NCBI RefSeq assembly: GCF_950023065.1
Contig: NC_088679.1
Coordinates: forward strand, 30,938,001-31,002,000
DNA from: Planococcus citri
Taxonomy: Eukaryota; Arthropoda; Insecta; Hemiptera; Pseudococcidae
DNA length: 64,000 bases
Reading direction: 5' to 3'
Shown: piece by piece, positions 23,701 to 38,700 of the stretch
How positions within the stretch are numbered: position 1 is the stretch's first letter
Layout: the number at the start of each line of letters is the position of its first letter
The notes under the pieces: generated by a model
What the model saw: only the letters and a program-made list of their open reading frames with translations
Told to the model about the DNA's origin: nothing
Database searches by the model: none
Made by a program: the position numbers and the translations under genes

Positions 23701-26700
23701 AGCTGAAGAAATGCAGCCCAGTTTAGCTTTTCAACCTAAAATTTGAAATTTGATATCGTAATATTAGTTGTCACTCAGAATTCCTTTTTTACATTCTCTG
23801 CTTCCTTTTTCCTCTCATAAAAAAAGTAACTTCACTTCTGAATTTTTTTCCGGCAATTTTATTGTACAAATGAATTCAGAACATTGAAGTTTTTGCATAG
23901 AATAATGCAAATTGTTGAAAACAATGTAGGAATTCAACGATAACTCCTCATTTCTAACTATACAATAGTATTATTATGATAACCACATTACCATTCCATT
24001 TTCTCTCATCCTGTCAAAAAGTAAAATGCCTCTTGGAATTTGCTGATCAGAATATCAAATCTTATCTCGTATGAAGCACCAACGACCTTCCGAAACCTAT
24101 CGTTGGACTTCTCCAAATGGGATCACTTCCAAAGCCTATTGAATTAAGCTACAGGAAAATAGAAGGAGAAATGAAGAGACAAGAGACACGCGCTCATTAT
24201 ATCTATGAATAATAATTATTGTTTGTAGTTTTATGTGTAGTATGATGTACAATTGCGAAAGTATGACTTGTGGCCACTTAGTTATCTACTGCGCGTCGAT
24301 TTTTGTTCTCGATTGTTGACATCGTATACCGGCGACGACGATCTGATTGAAAGGAAGGGGCGAGAGGGGCATGATGCACCGCAGTGTTTTATTAATTATC
24401 TGCACACCGTGTAATATCAGAGTCGTGTATGTATTAGTAATTTTTTTTTCTTCTTTAAAATACGTATCTACTATCTAGGTAGAGAAGTACATGGCTCTAC
24501 TGTGTAAACTGCGTGTATTTTTATTTTATATGTGCATATGTACATGGGAGCAGTTCGCGTATCGTATGTACCTACATGTAAAGTACTACATACGTGTACG
24601 TATTGCAAAATATAACAATACTATACTTTATAATGATTAACCTCGAAATGATTTTCTATTCTTTGTTCTATATTTATTGTTACGGACGTGGAAAGGAATT
24701 TTTTTTATTCGACGGAGAAGGAAGTAATGTATTGCTTTCTTTTGGACGATGACCTTGACGTTTGAATATTGTATTGTTGTGAGCTTTGGTGGCTGGCTCC
24801 GTTGAACTTTGAAGAGTCCTATTTTTTGTGCATCTAATAATCGTCCGAGTTTGAGACGTTTTACTAAAATGGTCCTCGGTGTACCCTCGCTGCCTATTTT
24901 TTTTTTTTCAAAATTGGAGCTTGGGAAAAAAAATGAGCAGATATTCGATCTCAGTACTTTTGAATTTGTTAAATCGAGTCATGATATTTCAAACTTTTTT
25001 TCAAATTGGTAACTTTATAGAAACACATGGAGAAGGAAGAACTTTTTTGTTCCTAGGGAGGGTGAGGAAGGGGTCGTAAAGGCAAAACCTCCGAAAAGGC
25101 ACATCTAGCGATGGCTGAAAATCAAAAACTTGAATTGTTGAGAATTCGCCTGTTGTAGCTGCAAAAATGTGGTGATGAGAATGAGATATTGAACAATTGA
25201 AACCCCTGGAAGACACTTCTATAAACTACGATGTCATAAAGCATTCTCCTAAGTCAATTTCTGGGGAGGCTTTAGCATTGACACAAAATTCAAAAACAGT
25301 TGAAAAAGACGTGAAAATTCATTTTTTGGGTCTTTCAATTGAAGGGGTGGGAGGTTGAAAAGTCAACCCCCCTGGAAGGGACATATGCCTTTCAGCCTCC
25401 TGAGTCACTTTGGAGAGTTTGGAAACGTGAGACAACATTTTTCGAAGTCAAAAAAGTACAAAAAAAATGTTTTCCCCTTCGGCCTCCAAATTGCTGTTGG
25501 AGACTGTTTTTAGGATCCCAACTCTTGATTTCTTGTCGATGACCTTTTTCATCTCCTTCCAATTCTCCATCCCATCCTAAAAATTTGGACCTCCGCGAAT
25601 TTTGTGTGAAGGGCATTCCCATTCAAACCCCTCCAATCCAATGCCAAATCAAGCCTAATACTATCAAATTTGAGCGAATTTTGCTGAAATACCTTTGGCT
25701 AAGATGACCTTGTGATTCTGTAAAAATATAAAAATGAACATTATAGTGTATCAGACTTTCGTGAAATCGTTGAAAATGGATTTCTAAAACCCAAAATTAA
25801 TTTTTTGAGTGGGCCAAACCCCCACCCCTCTACCCACCTATCACGGAATCGCAATAGATTATGTTAGCATTTTTTTAAAATTTTTTTTTTTTTTTTTGTT
25901 CTAAAGAAAGTGAAGCTGGAAAGGGCTTTCGCTGTTTTTTTTTCAATATCAGATTAACAGCTTTTCAACATAGCAATTAGCTGGCAAAATTTTAGGGGTT
26001 AAATTCCATTTTTCAATTCCTGTCAAATTTTTGAAAATCCAAAAGGCCATTTTGAAAAAAAAATCAAAATTTTACCAAATTGAGGTGGAAAGCTATTTTG
26101 TTAGGATGGTGCTGGTTTCTAGCTGTTTTGGAGCCTCTGGTAAATTTTTCGATTTTTCAGTGTTCAAAAAATTCTATCAGTAGAAAGCTCAGAATTTTCC
26201 GACTACCGCTAGTGCAGGAAAATTGCATTTTAATTATGTTATTCGAAGTCAATTATTTTTTTTCTCGATCTTTTATTGAAATGACTTTTCTTCATTATTA
26301 CGCTGTATTACAGTCCATTATTGAAGTCCTAAACGCTCGAGTGTTTCCATTTTCCAGCCCTTTTTCCGCAAACGTGGCGAAGATGGCAATATAATGAGAA
26401 CGAATTAATTGATTCTTTTTTAATATACTTACGTTTTAAGAAGATTATATAAATAAATGCATAAAATAAAGGCGTACTATAGTATAACGCATGGGTTCTG
26501 TAATTACTATAATGTGCAAAATATAGAGGTAAATGCGCGTGTTACCTTGATTTTTTTTACGTGATACGGCGATTAATGGGTAAGTGTTTGTAATGGACGT
26601 CCAGTCCACGTAAACAGACACACGCTGGTGTATGGATGTCCTTTATCGTACTGACCTGTATGCGACGACCCCCACGAGTATTTGCTTCCGTATTTTCGAA

Positions 26701-29700
26701 TCTAGTCCGCTATTGTTGAAACGTTGCGGTTCCGCCGCTTCGATGCCTCCTCGGTTGCGGAGATTTTCGTGCGGAACAAAGCGACGCGGTGTTTTGGTTA
26801 AATTTTCACGGTGTATTGGCCACGATAGATTACAACAACACTATGACGATGACGATGGTACAGGATAAAAATACATGTACGCAAAATGTAGCATAGAAAA
26901 CAGATCTCTAGTATAGTGATGTAGAAGAAACTGCCAGAGTACCTACCAACCGACGATGGCAACATCGGCTATCGAAATCAAGCTGGAAAGCTTAAGGTGC
27001 TCCGGAGTACTCTCACATTGACGCTGCCAGCCAGTGACAAAGTAAAATGTCATCACAGGTGCGAAGTATTTATGCAACAATTCGATACGGGTGTTTTTGT
27101 CAATTTTCGAAGAAACGTTACAAGTGTGGGTGTCAAGTCTAGAAGTTTTGGGAATCGCGACGATTATCTCCAGTCGTGTACGTTCTCGTCTACGCAGACG
27201 GTTAGAGTAAAAATAAACCGCAGTGAACGAATTTAGCGACTGTGGCGTCGTCACCGCCGGTGCTGAGCCGGTGGTGTTTTTTTTTCCTACGATGTATCAT
27301 GGGCCAGCAATGTTATGAAAGTAGGATGATGGAATGCGACTATGTGTTTTTTTTAGACCGTTTTGCCACCATGTACCATGGGCCAACTGGATGTGACAGT
27401 TTTGACCATGATGTACACTTGCTGTACAGAGTGTGAAATACGTAGCATGCGTTCTGGTCTCAGAATATTCATCGTCGAAGTTTTCGAAAAGATTTACGCG
27501 AATACGTACGAGACGCAGATGACAGCTGGAAAATGTGCTCTGTGAAGTCAAAGGTTTAGAAATTGGGGTATAAGTTGGCGTATTCTTGATTTTCTAATAA
27601 ATAATTGCTGCTCAAGCAAACCGAAGGCAAAAATTCTGAAAAATCGTGCCTGCGGAGCGCAAAATGACAATTTCTTACACGTTTAATTGCAGCTTTAAAG
27701 TCTCCCCAGGGAAATTGCCTCTCCACTCGTCAGATTCCATCGACCACATCACCGAATATGGACCATTGATCCTTAGGCTTATTTAATTGAATTCCCATTC
27801 TGCTCTCATCTTTGAAAAATGTGTAACCATTGCCATATTTCTACTGACCTTCAGCCATTGCTGATCTTAATTGACTGATTTTTCGTAATCGCCGTTCAAA
27901 TAAATCAATTAGAATCTTATTCCATTTTGGAATCTTCTTACTACAAAAATTAACATCACCTGTGCAGATTTCACATTCCTTAGTTGATAAGCTTCATTCC
28001 CAACCCGTATACTTGCTAGAGATTGATTCATTTACAGCACAAATATCAAGTCTTCCCCGAGGCTTCAAGTCGACTAGGAAAAAAAGCACATTTGGCTAAG
28101 CACAAGCGCAAGCACACGTTGGTCCGAAAATCGTGACTGGTAGTCGGTTTGGATTGATAGACTCGGACCAGCCATCAGCGGCAATACTGATGCCTGAAAA
28201 TAAGAAAAAAAAATAAGAATAATCGTGTAGCCCCCGAAGCTGCACATATATTTGAGATCACCTTTTGTCATCTCTCGGAGCTCGAATGTGGCAGGTATTC
28301 GATTAAAATATGTATACCGCGCGATAGAATACACACAGGAGAAAAGGGAAGCGGCGATCGCAGCGTAGTATTTTCATTTGTAACCGGTAATTATCGTGAC
28401 TCATTTTCTGCTCTATCTATTTCTTTCGCTTTGGGATCCATCATCGTGGGTTTCTTTTATTCATGTTTGGATCGCCAATGCCAATATGGCTCTGTATCGT
28501 ATATATGTATTATACTACTAGTACGCAGCGAGATTAGATATTAAGGTGACTTACGATGCGATAGAAATTTGGGTATCTTTCTTTACGCAGGAACTTCGAA
28601 CGTGCGAGATACAAGGTACGAGACGAAGACGAGCTGATCAGGTGAATTTTTTAGTCAAGGTGCGTGATGTGAAATGATCACACGTCGTTGACCAGACGAT
28701 ATCATCTTGTACGAGTATACCAGATCGAGTATAGCTAGCTAGCAAGGTAGCTATAAAGAGCTGCAGAAACAACACTTCACTCAGTGCTCACATACGCGGA
28801 CGATAACTCTGTTTAACCGTTTTTTTTTTACTTCGATACGATACGTGATGATTGATGTATTACCGAAAATTCCTTCGAGAAATTATTTACTAAAAGGCAC
28901 GTAATCCGAGTAATTAACGGGATATCGTTGATGGTTTGCCATATTAGGTATTTTACAAAAGTAGATTCATCGAGTATATTTAGTCGTGGATGATTCGATT
29001 TGGTTAATCATGTTCCCCAGCTTCTTTCCCTGCCCGGTTTTCATGTTCTTCTTGGATTGACTGAATCATATATTGGACGTACTTACGGGTATTTCGTATA
29101 ATTGTCACGTTATCGATAAATCTTTGGCAGGCTGATGGAATTCGAAGTGGTGTTTTGTATTCGGTACGAGTTCGATGTGTTAATATTATGCTATTTATTT
29201 AGTGGATATTTGCGATGTACTACAGGGTGATCCGATATGAAAATTGTGTAGGTGTTTTGATTGAGAGAAGTACTTTCGTCATATAGTTTGACTGTGTGGA
29301 AGAATGAGCTCGACTTGTTATCAGAAGTCATTTTGCATAGACTTGGTTTTGTTTCCTTTGATCCTTCATTTAGTAGATCGAATACTGGAATGTAAATTCA
29401 AGATTTATAGAATTCTGATCTGACAAGAGAACATCTTGAGGGTCTAAAACCACCAAAACCAAATTTTCAACTGTCCATTTTCATTTTTCGATTTTTGGCG
29501 AACGTTTGAAAATTCAAAATTTACTGTGTTTGGTGATTAATGCTCATTTTTTTAAAAAAGTACGTATGTACTTGATCAGCAAAAATGATCAAAATAAGTC
29601 TCAAAACTAATATTAATTCCCCAAATCCAAATTTCACCATTTCCAGCCATTCTGGAGCCTCCAGCGCGATTTTCCACTTTCTCCAGAATTTTGAATATGC

Positions 29701-32700
29701 TCTAGAAGACGTAAATATGAAGTTGGGCAGCTAAAAATCGAGTTGTGTGTTATACTCGACCTGTTTAACGAGTTTATCCACATTTGAACCGATTTTGGGA
29801 ATGACACCTCAAGAGTGGGTTTTCGACCAAATTTTCAGTAAGGAAAAAAATGGTCAAAAATCAAAAATTTCCCGTGTTTTAGGAAATTTTCAAAATTTAC
29901 GCGAATCGCTGTATTTTGTCCAGAACTAACTTCCCGGGGGCGAATTTCGCCATTTCCGGCCATTCTGGAGCCTCCAGCACGATTTTCAATTTCTCTAGAA
30001 TTTTGAACATGCTCTAGAAGGCGTGAATATGAAGTGGGGCAGCTGAAAATTTGGTTTTGAGGTTTTAGACCATGTTCTTTCCAAAAATCGTGGTTCCGTT
30101 CAAATCGGAGTGTGACACCTTCCTTGTGAGATAAAAACGAACCCAGTTTAATCTATACTCACACGTGGATCCTCTACTGCCATAGTCGAATCTCAGCCAT
30201 GGCAAGACAAAACTTGCTGCAAATAAGATGTTCTCACTTCTTGAATTCCATCGTGATCTGTTTTTACTGAATGGAAGACTGGGAATTGACTTCTGATTTC
30301 TATGTTTTTGTTTCCATCTCTCGAATATGTCCGAGCAGTGAGCATGGAAAAGTCGCTGTAGGCTCCAAAACGACTTAATATCCACCTGCAGTCCACTTCG
30401 TAGCGTATTGAAATTAGTTTGCAGAATGTATTTCGGTTTTCCAACTCCAATATTTGATGAAATTTTGTGGGAATTTTGCGTTTCAAAAATTCTGCTGGAG
30501 GCTCCAGAACTGCTCAAAGCGAATTGAAACAGTTTCCAATCGATTTGGCGTGTCGTAAATAGGATATATCCCAAATTTCAGCTTTCTTGATCAATTTGGT
30601 AAAATTTTGATTTTTTCCTATCATTTTTGGCCTTTTGATTTTTAAAAATTCACCAAAAATCGAAAAAGGCACTTTAGCACTTGAAATTTTGACAGGTGAA
30701 ATTTTTGCCTGATGTTTCGGTACGGTTTAAAAAAATTTTCGTGCAAGTCTGATGATGGAATGCAAAATCTGCGATTTTGGCTGACCTGTCAATCAAAATG
30801 ACCGCCATTTTGTAAGTAGGGCCGCTTTTTTTTAAGACAAGGGCTAGAAATATTCCTTAGGACTCCCCCTTTTAAAAAAAAGTTGTCCCGGAGGATCGAC
30901 GGGGAGGGGGGTTGCAATAGATCCTTATGCGGGCTCCCCGACTAACATAATACATATATGTGTTTGCTCTCATTTCTCAAAATTTTGGTCACTTTTTTGC
31001 TATTTTTCAGTCATTAAAAAATCACTTTAAAAAAATTAAATAGTGGATTTCATGTCTGTACGTAATTTTAAATTAATCTCAGATTTTGCCCTCCAAACTA
31101 TCACACTTTTAATTATACAGATTTTGCATGTGGCAGAATTGGTCAAATTTCATACTTATATAAGTCCTGGGGACAGTTTAGTCATCAAGTGGACAATTTG
31201 ACCAATTTTTTACATTGCTGTTTTACTCGCGTTGCTCGTCTGAGATGTTTGCAAATTATTTACAATAGTGTCAGACCATCAGTGGACTCCAGAATAGATC
31301 TGAACGATTTGAAAAAATTGACATTTAATACATGTGTACTAATTGTTATTCAGCTGAGCAAAGTGCTTTTGTGTCTTATTTTGACGTTTCTGAAATGCTT
31401 ACAAAAGCTTTGAAAGATTACAGTCCAATACTTTTTGCAGACCCATCTTCGAGCTTAGTTTGACCAGTCTTTTACTTCATTGTCTTGCCTTGACCTTTCT
31501 TAAAATATGTACTTGCCAACGATTTGAATGTAGTACCCACATTCAGAAGACAGTACATAAAATTGACCTGAAAGCGTTGTGCCACCTTTACAATCGCCTC
31601 CAGAGTAATGCAATCACTGTTGCGGTTACTTCGGAGGCACCCTGTGTATGCGGGTACATACCTAACAAAAACAATAGCTCCACCGATAAACCATTGAGAT
31701 CTGGGTTTACTCGTAGCCTGAGGTAAATAAGTGAAGTGCGCGGTATGCGTAAGCGTATAGGTATGACCTTGCTGATGAGTCATTAAGGGAGTTTGACCGT
31801 CGATCAGGAACCGTAGTATAGGTACCTCGACGATAACGTGGACGTCGCTGCGATTTATTTTTTCGACGCAGGCCGGAGGAATTTATAAATAAATTTCACA
31901 CTGCTGCAACAACACTGGTGGAGAGAATTCGCTAACGTCGAAAATATGCGCGCGATTACGACTTTCGAAGCACAAATATGTTGTGTGCGTTACGTAGATA
32001 TTGTTTTAATGCTAAGGTCAGCATGTATTTAGCTCGATGACTGAGCCAGGATACGTTGTTGTAGAACGCGACGATGGAAAAATGTGCATTTACTATTTAT
32101 ATAATATGTAGACTATTATAACGAATTGTACAAAATATACGATGCGTATCGCCAAATACTACATTATCTCAGATGAAAGCGAATAATAATAAATATTGGC
32201 GCGCGAAGGCGTACAAATATGCGTTAAATATAGCTACGTCGAATGCCCTATCGATGCAGATAGCAGCTTTGAAAACTTTCTGTCGTAAAAGTTTGTTTTT
32301 CTTTTCTTTTTTTTCGCCTTCGAGAAATTATGTAACGAATTGAAATATAGCTCGTGGACTGTGGATAGGGAGAGAGGAAATGCACTCGTCGAGTGAATTA
32401 TCGGATCATGTATGGATACTTTGGCATGATCTCAAGTGCTGTGTCTGTCTGTGTACTGTCTTAAGACTGCTAGATGCACATTGTATGTATGTATTCGCTA
32501 TGTATAAGTATGAGTATGAGGATAACAATAACATACGCAAATGCGTATGTATATGTACTTATTAGGGTGTACCTTATTTGTACAGTGAAAAAAAATTTTT
32601 CGATTTTTTTCGCTCCCACCCCCCAAAAACATGACCACAGGTGAGAAAATAATACCTTGAAAATTTCAGCCCCCTAGGTGAAAAAAAAGTCGTGCCGGTG

Positions 32701-35700
32701 GGCCCCCCAATTTTCCCATATATGAAAAAATCGAAGTATCAGGCAACATTTTTAAAATTGTGAACTTTCTAGTTCTAACACCTCAGTGAAGTCCCTACTT
32801 ACGTAAAATCAACCTACATACCAATTTTAGCCCCCTATCTCCACCCAAGACTAACCAGTGGATTAGAGGGGAGAGCTCATATTTATGAGGTACTAGTGAA
32901 AAAATATTTAATGACGCCCTAAATTGTTGTCTGGTTTCACAAGAAAAATTTCTCCAATCACGTTAGTAAAAATGAGTCGTGCTAGGGAGCACCCCCCCCC
33001 CCCATCTCAAGATATAAAAGAAATCAGAAAAATTGACATTTTTACATTTTTTTTCACGTCATAATCCATGGATTTGGTCCATTTTTATTAGAAATACTGT
33101 TAAATATTTTTATAACCTGTCTACATAATGAAAAGGTGGAACTTGTCTCATTCCCCAGAAAATGAAAAAAGATGAATATTGTTATTTATTAAATTTTTTT
33201 CTTCCATATTTTAATCCTTGGATTTGGTCGATCTTCATCAGAAAAGCACTACCTATGTCAGACTTTTAAAAACTTGTAGAAAATGGACGAATTTCTGAAT
33301 TTTAACTTTGAGAAACACTGAAGCGGACGTTTTGTCATAAAATTACCTATGTCAAATTTTCACAGAAGACTTATTGACGTTCTGATATTTTGTAATGTAA
33401 GACTTGAAAACTTGGAAAAAATTGTCAAGAATCCCTATCAATGAGATTTCATTTTCAAGTTTAGAGCAAAAAAACATATCCATGACGTGAAACTATCTTT
33501 GCAGAGGAGACTTCACCACTATCCCAAAAAAAATTCAACTTTGTGGATCTCTATCATTTATGTAGGTGGTGAGTATTGTAGAGGGGACAGAGAAAAGGGT
33601 TTTCTGGAATAAAAGAATTATCTATAAGCAATCTGCACAGGAAAAATTTTCACCTAATTACGAGTAGGTACCTATAGACATCAATTTTCATATTTCTCAA
33701 TATTCTTCAATTTTGGGGGCCTCATAAAAGAGGACCACCATCATTTGGAGGACAAAAGGGTGCTCTTCTTGAAAAAGTGGTTATCTAAAAGTACTCTGCT
33801 CAGAAATGAAACATTATCAAAAAATTTGCATAGATATGAATTTTTCATTTTTTTGTTGATTTTTTTCAAGTTTGTGAGACCGGAGGAAGGTTTTTCTTGA
33901 AAAAGAGTTTATTCAGAAAGATTCTGCACATAAATAAAAGATTTTCAAAAAATTTCTACAGACATCAATTTTTAATATTTTTTTTATTTTTCCCAAATTT
34001 GAGAGGCTCCATAGGCTCCATGCAAGAGAGCCAAAATCATTTGGGGGTCCAACAATGGTTTTTTCTTGAAAAGGGGGTTATGTAGAACAATTTTAATGTA
34101 AAAATGAGATATTTTCATCAAATTTTCCAAAACTTTGATTTATTATCATTTTTTGTGATTTTTTCAACTTTGAGGGGCTCCTTACTAGAGGGTCAATATG
34201 GTTTGAAGGGCCCGGGAAATTTTTTTCTTAAAAAGGGGATTATTTAGAAACATTCTGGCGCAGAAACAAAAAATTTTCATGAATAGAACTTTTTTCTGAT
34301 TTTTTTGATTTTTTCCCCACTTAGGGGGCTACCGGCACCACTTTTTTTATAGATAGGGGAAAAATAAAAAATAGGGAATTATTTTCTCACCTGAGGTCAT
34401 GTTTTTGGGGGGTGGGAGCTACAAATTTCAAACTTTTCAAAATAAGGTACACCCTAGTACTTATGTAGTGAATGTATTAGATGTGCAAAGAATGAAGGAG
34501 CACTGAGAGGATCTCCTAACCACCGTCGTCGGTGATCAAAAACGCAAGACACGTATTTCTAAGTAGAAATTAATCTTATTTAGGTGAAGTTCACTACTAC
34601 ACATCGTCGACTGTGAATGAGGCGGGCGAGTTTTACGGATATATGTGTGTGCTTAGAATGGCGCCCACACCATTATTAGCTCAATGATTTGGTGACCATT
34701 GACCCGGCTCGTCTTTAGCCAGACCAGATGCTGCGTTTGCAGTCGGTGCGTTAATGAACTGTATTGCTGACGTACGAGTATATGAATATGCGACAGCGAT
34801 AGAGGGAGATTTTCTCGAATTATTATATCGATGTTTGCGATGCGGAGGTGTGATGTTATGAGCTTACGTACAATACCAATAAAATGATTTTTTTAAAACT
34901 GTCGTGGGGGTCCTTTCGCGTCTCTTTTGGTAGAACCACGTAAGACGAAGCGTAAACGACCGACGACGCTACAATCTTGGATGGCTAGTGATTTTTTTTC
35001 GCGCTATTTTTACACACATTCGTACGAATTCAACATCTGTTTCGAGGGCTACAATCGTAACTATTATGTAATTGGACGGCAGCAATTATGAAATTGTTGT
35101 CACGTGTTCGGTATTACTTGGTATTACGTTGACGTACTCGTAGTGTGCGAGTATTTTAATATCGTGGTTTAAATTTAACGAAAATTGCATCTGACTAGCA
35201 AAAAGGGTGATGTAGATGTGGATGAGTAGTTCCTTTTAGAATTTGAATTTTTCTAGAGAACACGTGATCAGAGGTGAATGAGATAATAATATTGAAGAGG
35301 GGAGAGGGTAATTGAAAAAGTAGCTACTGCAATTTTCATTGAAGTCCTGCAACAATTTTGATGTGTTCCTGTAAAAATTTTGCAATAGTCTTGCAAGTTT
35401 TTCCAATAAAAGTTCAATGTTCAGTTATCCGCGCTGTCGATTTGAGGTGACATTTTCGATTTTTGACACCACCACCCCCCTCCTTCCTTCTTGAATTTGG
35501 ACTGTGGACATGAATATCAAACAACAAATACAATTTTCAATAGGTTGGTCAAAAAAAAAAAGCGTACATATTTTGTAGCTCAGAAATTATTAAAATTGAA
35601 CATAACAGCGAAAAATGCTTTATAATGTCGTTGAAAACTGAGCTTTGAAAATTTGAAATCACTGTCAATCACTACAAACTGATGAAATTTCTACACAAAA

Positions 35701-38700
35701 AAAGCATAAATACCATGAAAATTATCTTAAAAGTAACAAAATTTCTTTAAAATTTGACGAAATGTAGCAAAAACCCTACAAAACATTTTTTAAAATATCT
35801 TTGAAATACGTATAAAGCATTAAAATATGAAAACTAGCCAAAAAATGATGAAATTTTAAGCAAAAATTGGTGAAAATCGCTTAAAAATTAATAAAAACGT
35901 ACTAAAGTAGTAAGTGTAAAAACACGATAAAGGCATTAAAATCACTGACAGTAATCCAAAAATGTTGAAAGTATCTACTATGAAATATGAAAAAGTGCCC
36001 CAAAAACTATACAAAACATTGCTAAAATGAAATTTAAAAAAAAAATACAGAATATAAGCACTGCAAATCAACAAAAAGTCATAAAAATTCAAAAAAAAAA
36101 AGTTGGAAAAATACAAAAATAAATTGACATAAAAATTCGATAAAGTATAAAAATCTATGAAAATCACCATGAAGGGATGGAATTTCTGTAAAATTTGTCA
36201 GAAATTTCAAACAATAAATAACGAAAAAAAAACATAACTTAAATCACTAAAAACTAAGTACCTACCTATACCTACCATTAAAAAATTATGAATTTTCAAA
36301 AAAATAATAGCAAAAATTGCTTGAAAACTTGTGATAAAAAAATCAAAAAAAATCATAAAAGTCAATTAAAATTACCAAAAATTGATGGCAATAAAATTTA
36401 GAGAAAATAATGTGAAATTATATATTAACTTTAACGTGTTTTTAACATTTCTTCATGCAATTTTTTGTCATTAATTTTCGTTGGTTTTTTTTCAACTTAA
36501 TAAATCATTTTAACACTTTTTTACTCAATTTTTGCCAAATTTCACTGTTATTTACTCAATCAGATTATGATGATTTGTTTTGCAATGAATCTTGCAGCAT
36601 TGCTATTAGAAACCTTCAAATCTCATAGATGGAAAATGAAATGAGTATTAAAAAAAAAAACCATGTTTGCTGTAACTCATGAAAAACTTGTAGATAATTG
36701 GAATAAAAACAATAATATTTGTTAGCATATGTATAAACATAGTACATATAATGAGTTGAGAACCAAAGACATAAAGTTTTGCTTAATTTCGGCCAGTCAC
36801 GAGTATGTTGGATTTCTGAATGTACTTACGCGATAGAGAAGCCCACCTGAAACATTGTAAAAGTGGCCCAGTTTTTTTTCGCCAAAGAATTTAAATCCCA
36901 ATTTGCGTACAACATAAAAGCCTAAAAACCTGTTAATTAGATTAAATAATTAATCCTGTTATTTTTTTTTTTTTGTTATAGGTAAGCCGGAGAAAAGAAA
37001 AAACTTCATTTTTAATCAAATTATAAGGATCGGAGAACCGAAATTCAATTTGTTAAAAAAGTAAGATGAAAAATTAATTGATTATTATTGCTCGGGTTGA
37101 AGAAAAGATAATTTATATTATTTCTGTAGGGATTTTGAAAAAGCAAATTATGAAAATGGCGGGAAAAAATATATTACTGTAGTACGGAAGGAAAGAAAAT
37201 GAGGGGAAAAAATGTGTCTGTGAAAAAATGGCAAATTCTTCTTTCATTACAAAATTCATGATTTGTTTTCGGAATTACTTATTTGTTGATTGGTGGATAA
37301 TTCTTTTTGGAAAATTATCGTATGACCAAAAAATATAGTATATTCTAACAAATAGGTAATCAGTAATCGTACGTAAGTATTTGAACCATGAACAGTGGCG
37401 TAGCCAAGGGGAGGCGATGGCTCCTGTTGCCCCTCCCCCTTGCGAGCAAAAATATAAAATAAAACCATTGTAGAAATGGACGTTTTTTGGATTCTTTTTT
37501 TCTACAAAATTTCTCTCTTAAAGTAATTTTTCCTTCATTTTAGGAAAATCGTGATGTACTCGTATTATGAAGGATTTTCAGAAAATTACTTCTAATTTCG
37601 ATTCTGGCTACTCCACTGATCATGAATGAGTTATTTGGCAGGCTACTACACGAATTGGAATAGCATACCTATTGATAACAACTCATGTTCTCTCATACTG
37701 TAAGTCTGATTGTGAGTCATCAAGAATTTCTCTCCATTCTCTCTGATTTTGGTGTCATCGTGTTCCTGTTATAGGCACGTTTTCTACAAGTGTGTGTAAT
37801 TTTTGGTTCCTTATTTAGAATTTTTTTTAAATACATGTCAAAAACGTCGATATAAAGGCGTCAAAAATATGACTTTAATTCCTGATACGCAATTTATGAC
37901 GAACACGGTGACCTAATCGAATACTTGCCGCTTGTGGTATCAGAATTGCGACCGTTATTAGGATGTTCATAATTTTACTGAACAATGTTATTAGTCAGTA
38001 TAGAATAATTCGTTCGGTATTTAAGAATCTATGATAACCAGTTAGGTTTTTTTAGTGAAACATTTTTGTAATGTAATGGACGTTCTTGGAAGGGTATGAA
38101 AGTACCGAAGTAGTTAGTAATTAGTAGATCATATAACCTATTAATCTACTACCTGGGTGCCTGGGTCTTGGTATTTGCTACGAATAAATCGGATGTGGTG
38201 TAAGCGAATAAATCGGAAGAATCTGATTAAAATAGTTCTATGGAAAAAAATGCATTCTTTATTTCATCGAAAAAATCATTCACGTTGCTTATCTAGGTAC
38301 GTCATAAAATCATGAGAGGATTTTTTTTCGTTTCTTGAAATAAAGGTATGTAAGATAAATAAGTAATGATACGAAAGAAATCACGAAGTATCGTAAATTG
38401 CCATAATGTTTGTTTGCGCCAATACGCCTACATTTCGTGTGTAATGTTATAGTGGGTATTTTTTGGCGTATGGTAATGTATCGTTAATGTGTAAAATCGA
38501 TTTGAAGCTTTGATAATTGCTCGTATATACGTATATGTAGATGAAACGAAGAAATAAAAATTTTTAGTAATTTTTTATCATTGTGATGAAATGTACTGCC
38601 CAAAAGTGAAAGCGCTGTCATCGATTTATTTATAATCGTGCATCGAGATCGTCTGAAATGATTTCGCTAATGATTTCGAGAGGGTTTCTTTCATTATTTA

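Noticed and set aside
30065..30574. Minus-strand ORF of 169 codons
   Set aside because: It lies inside a dispersed repeat family, crosses the repeat core, and shows no protein signature. Probably chance.
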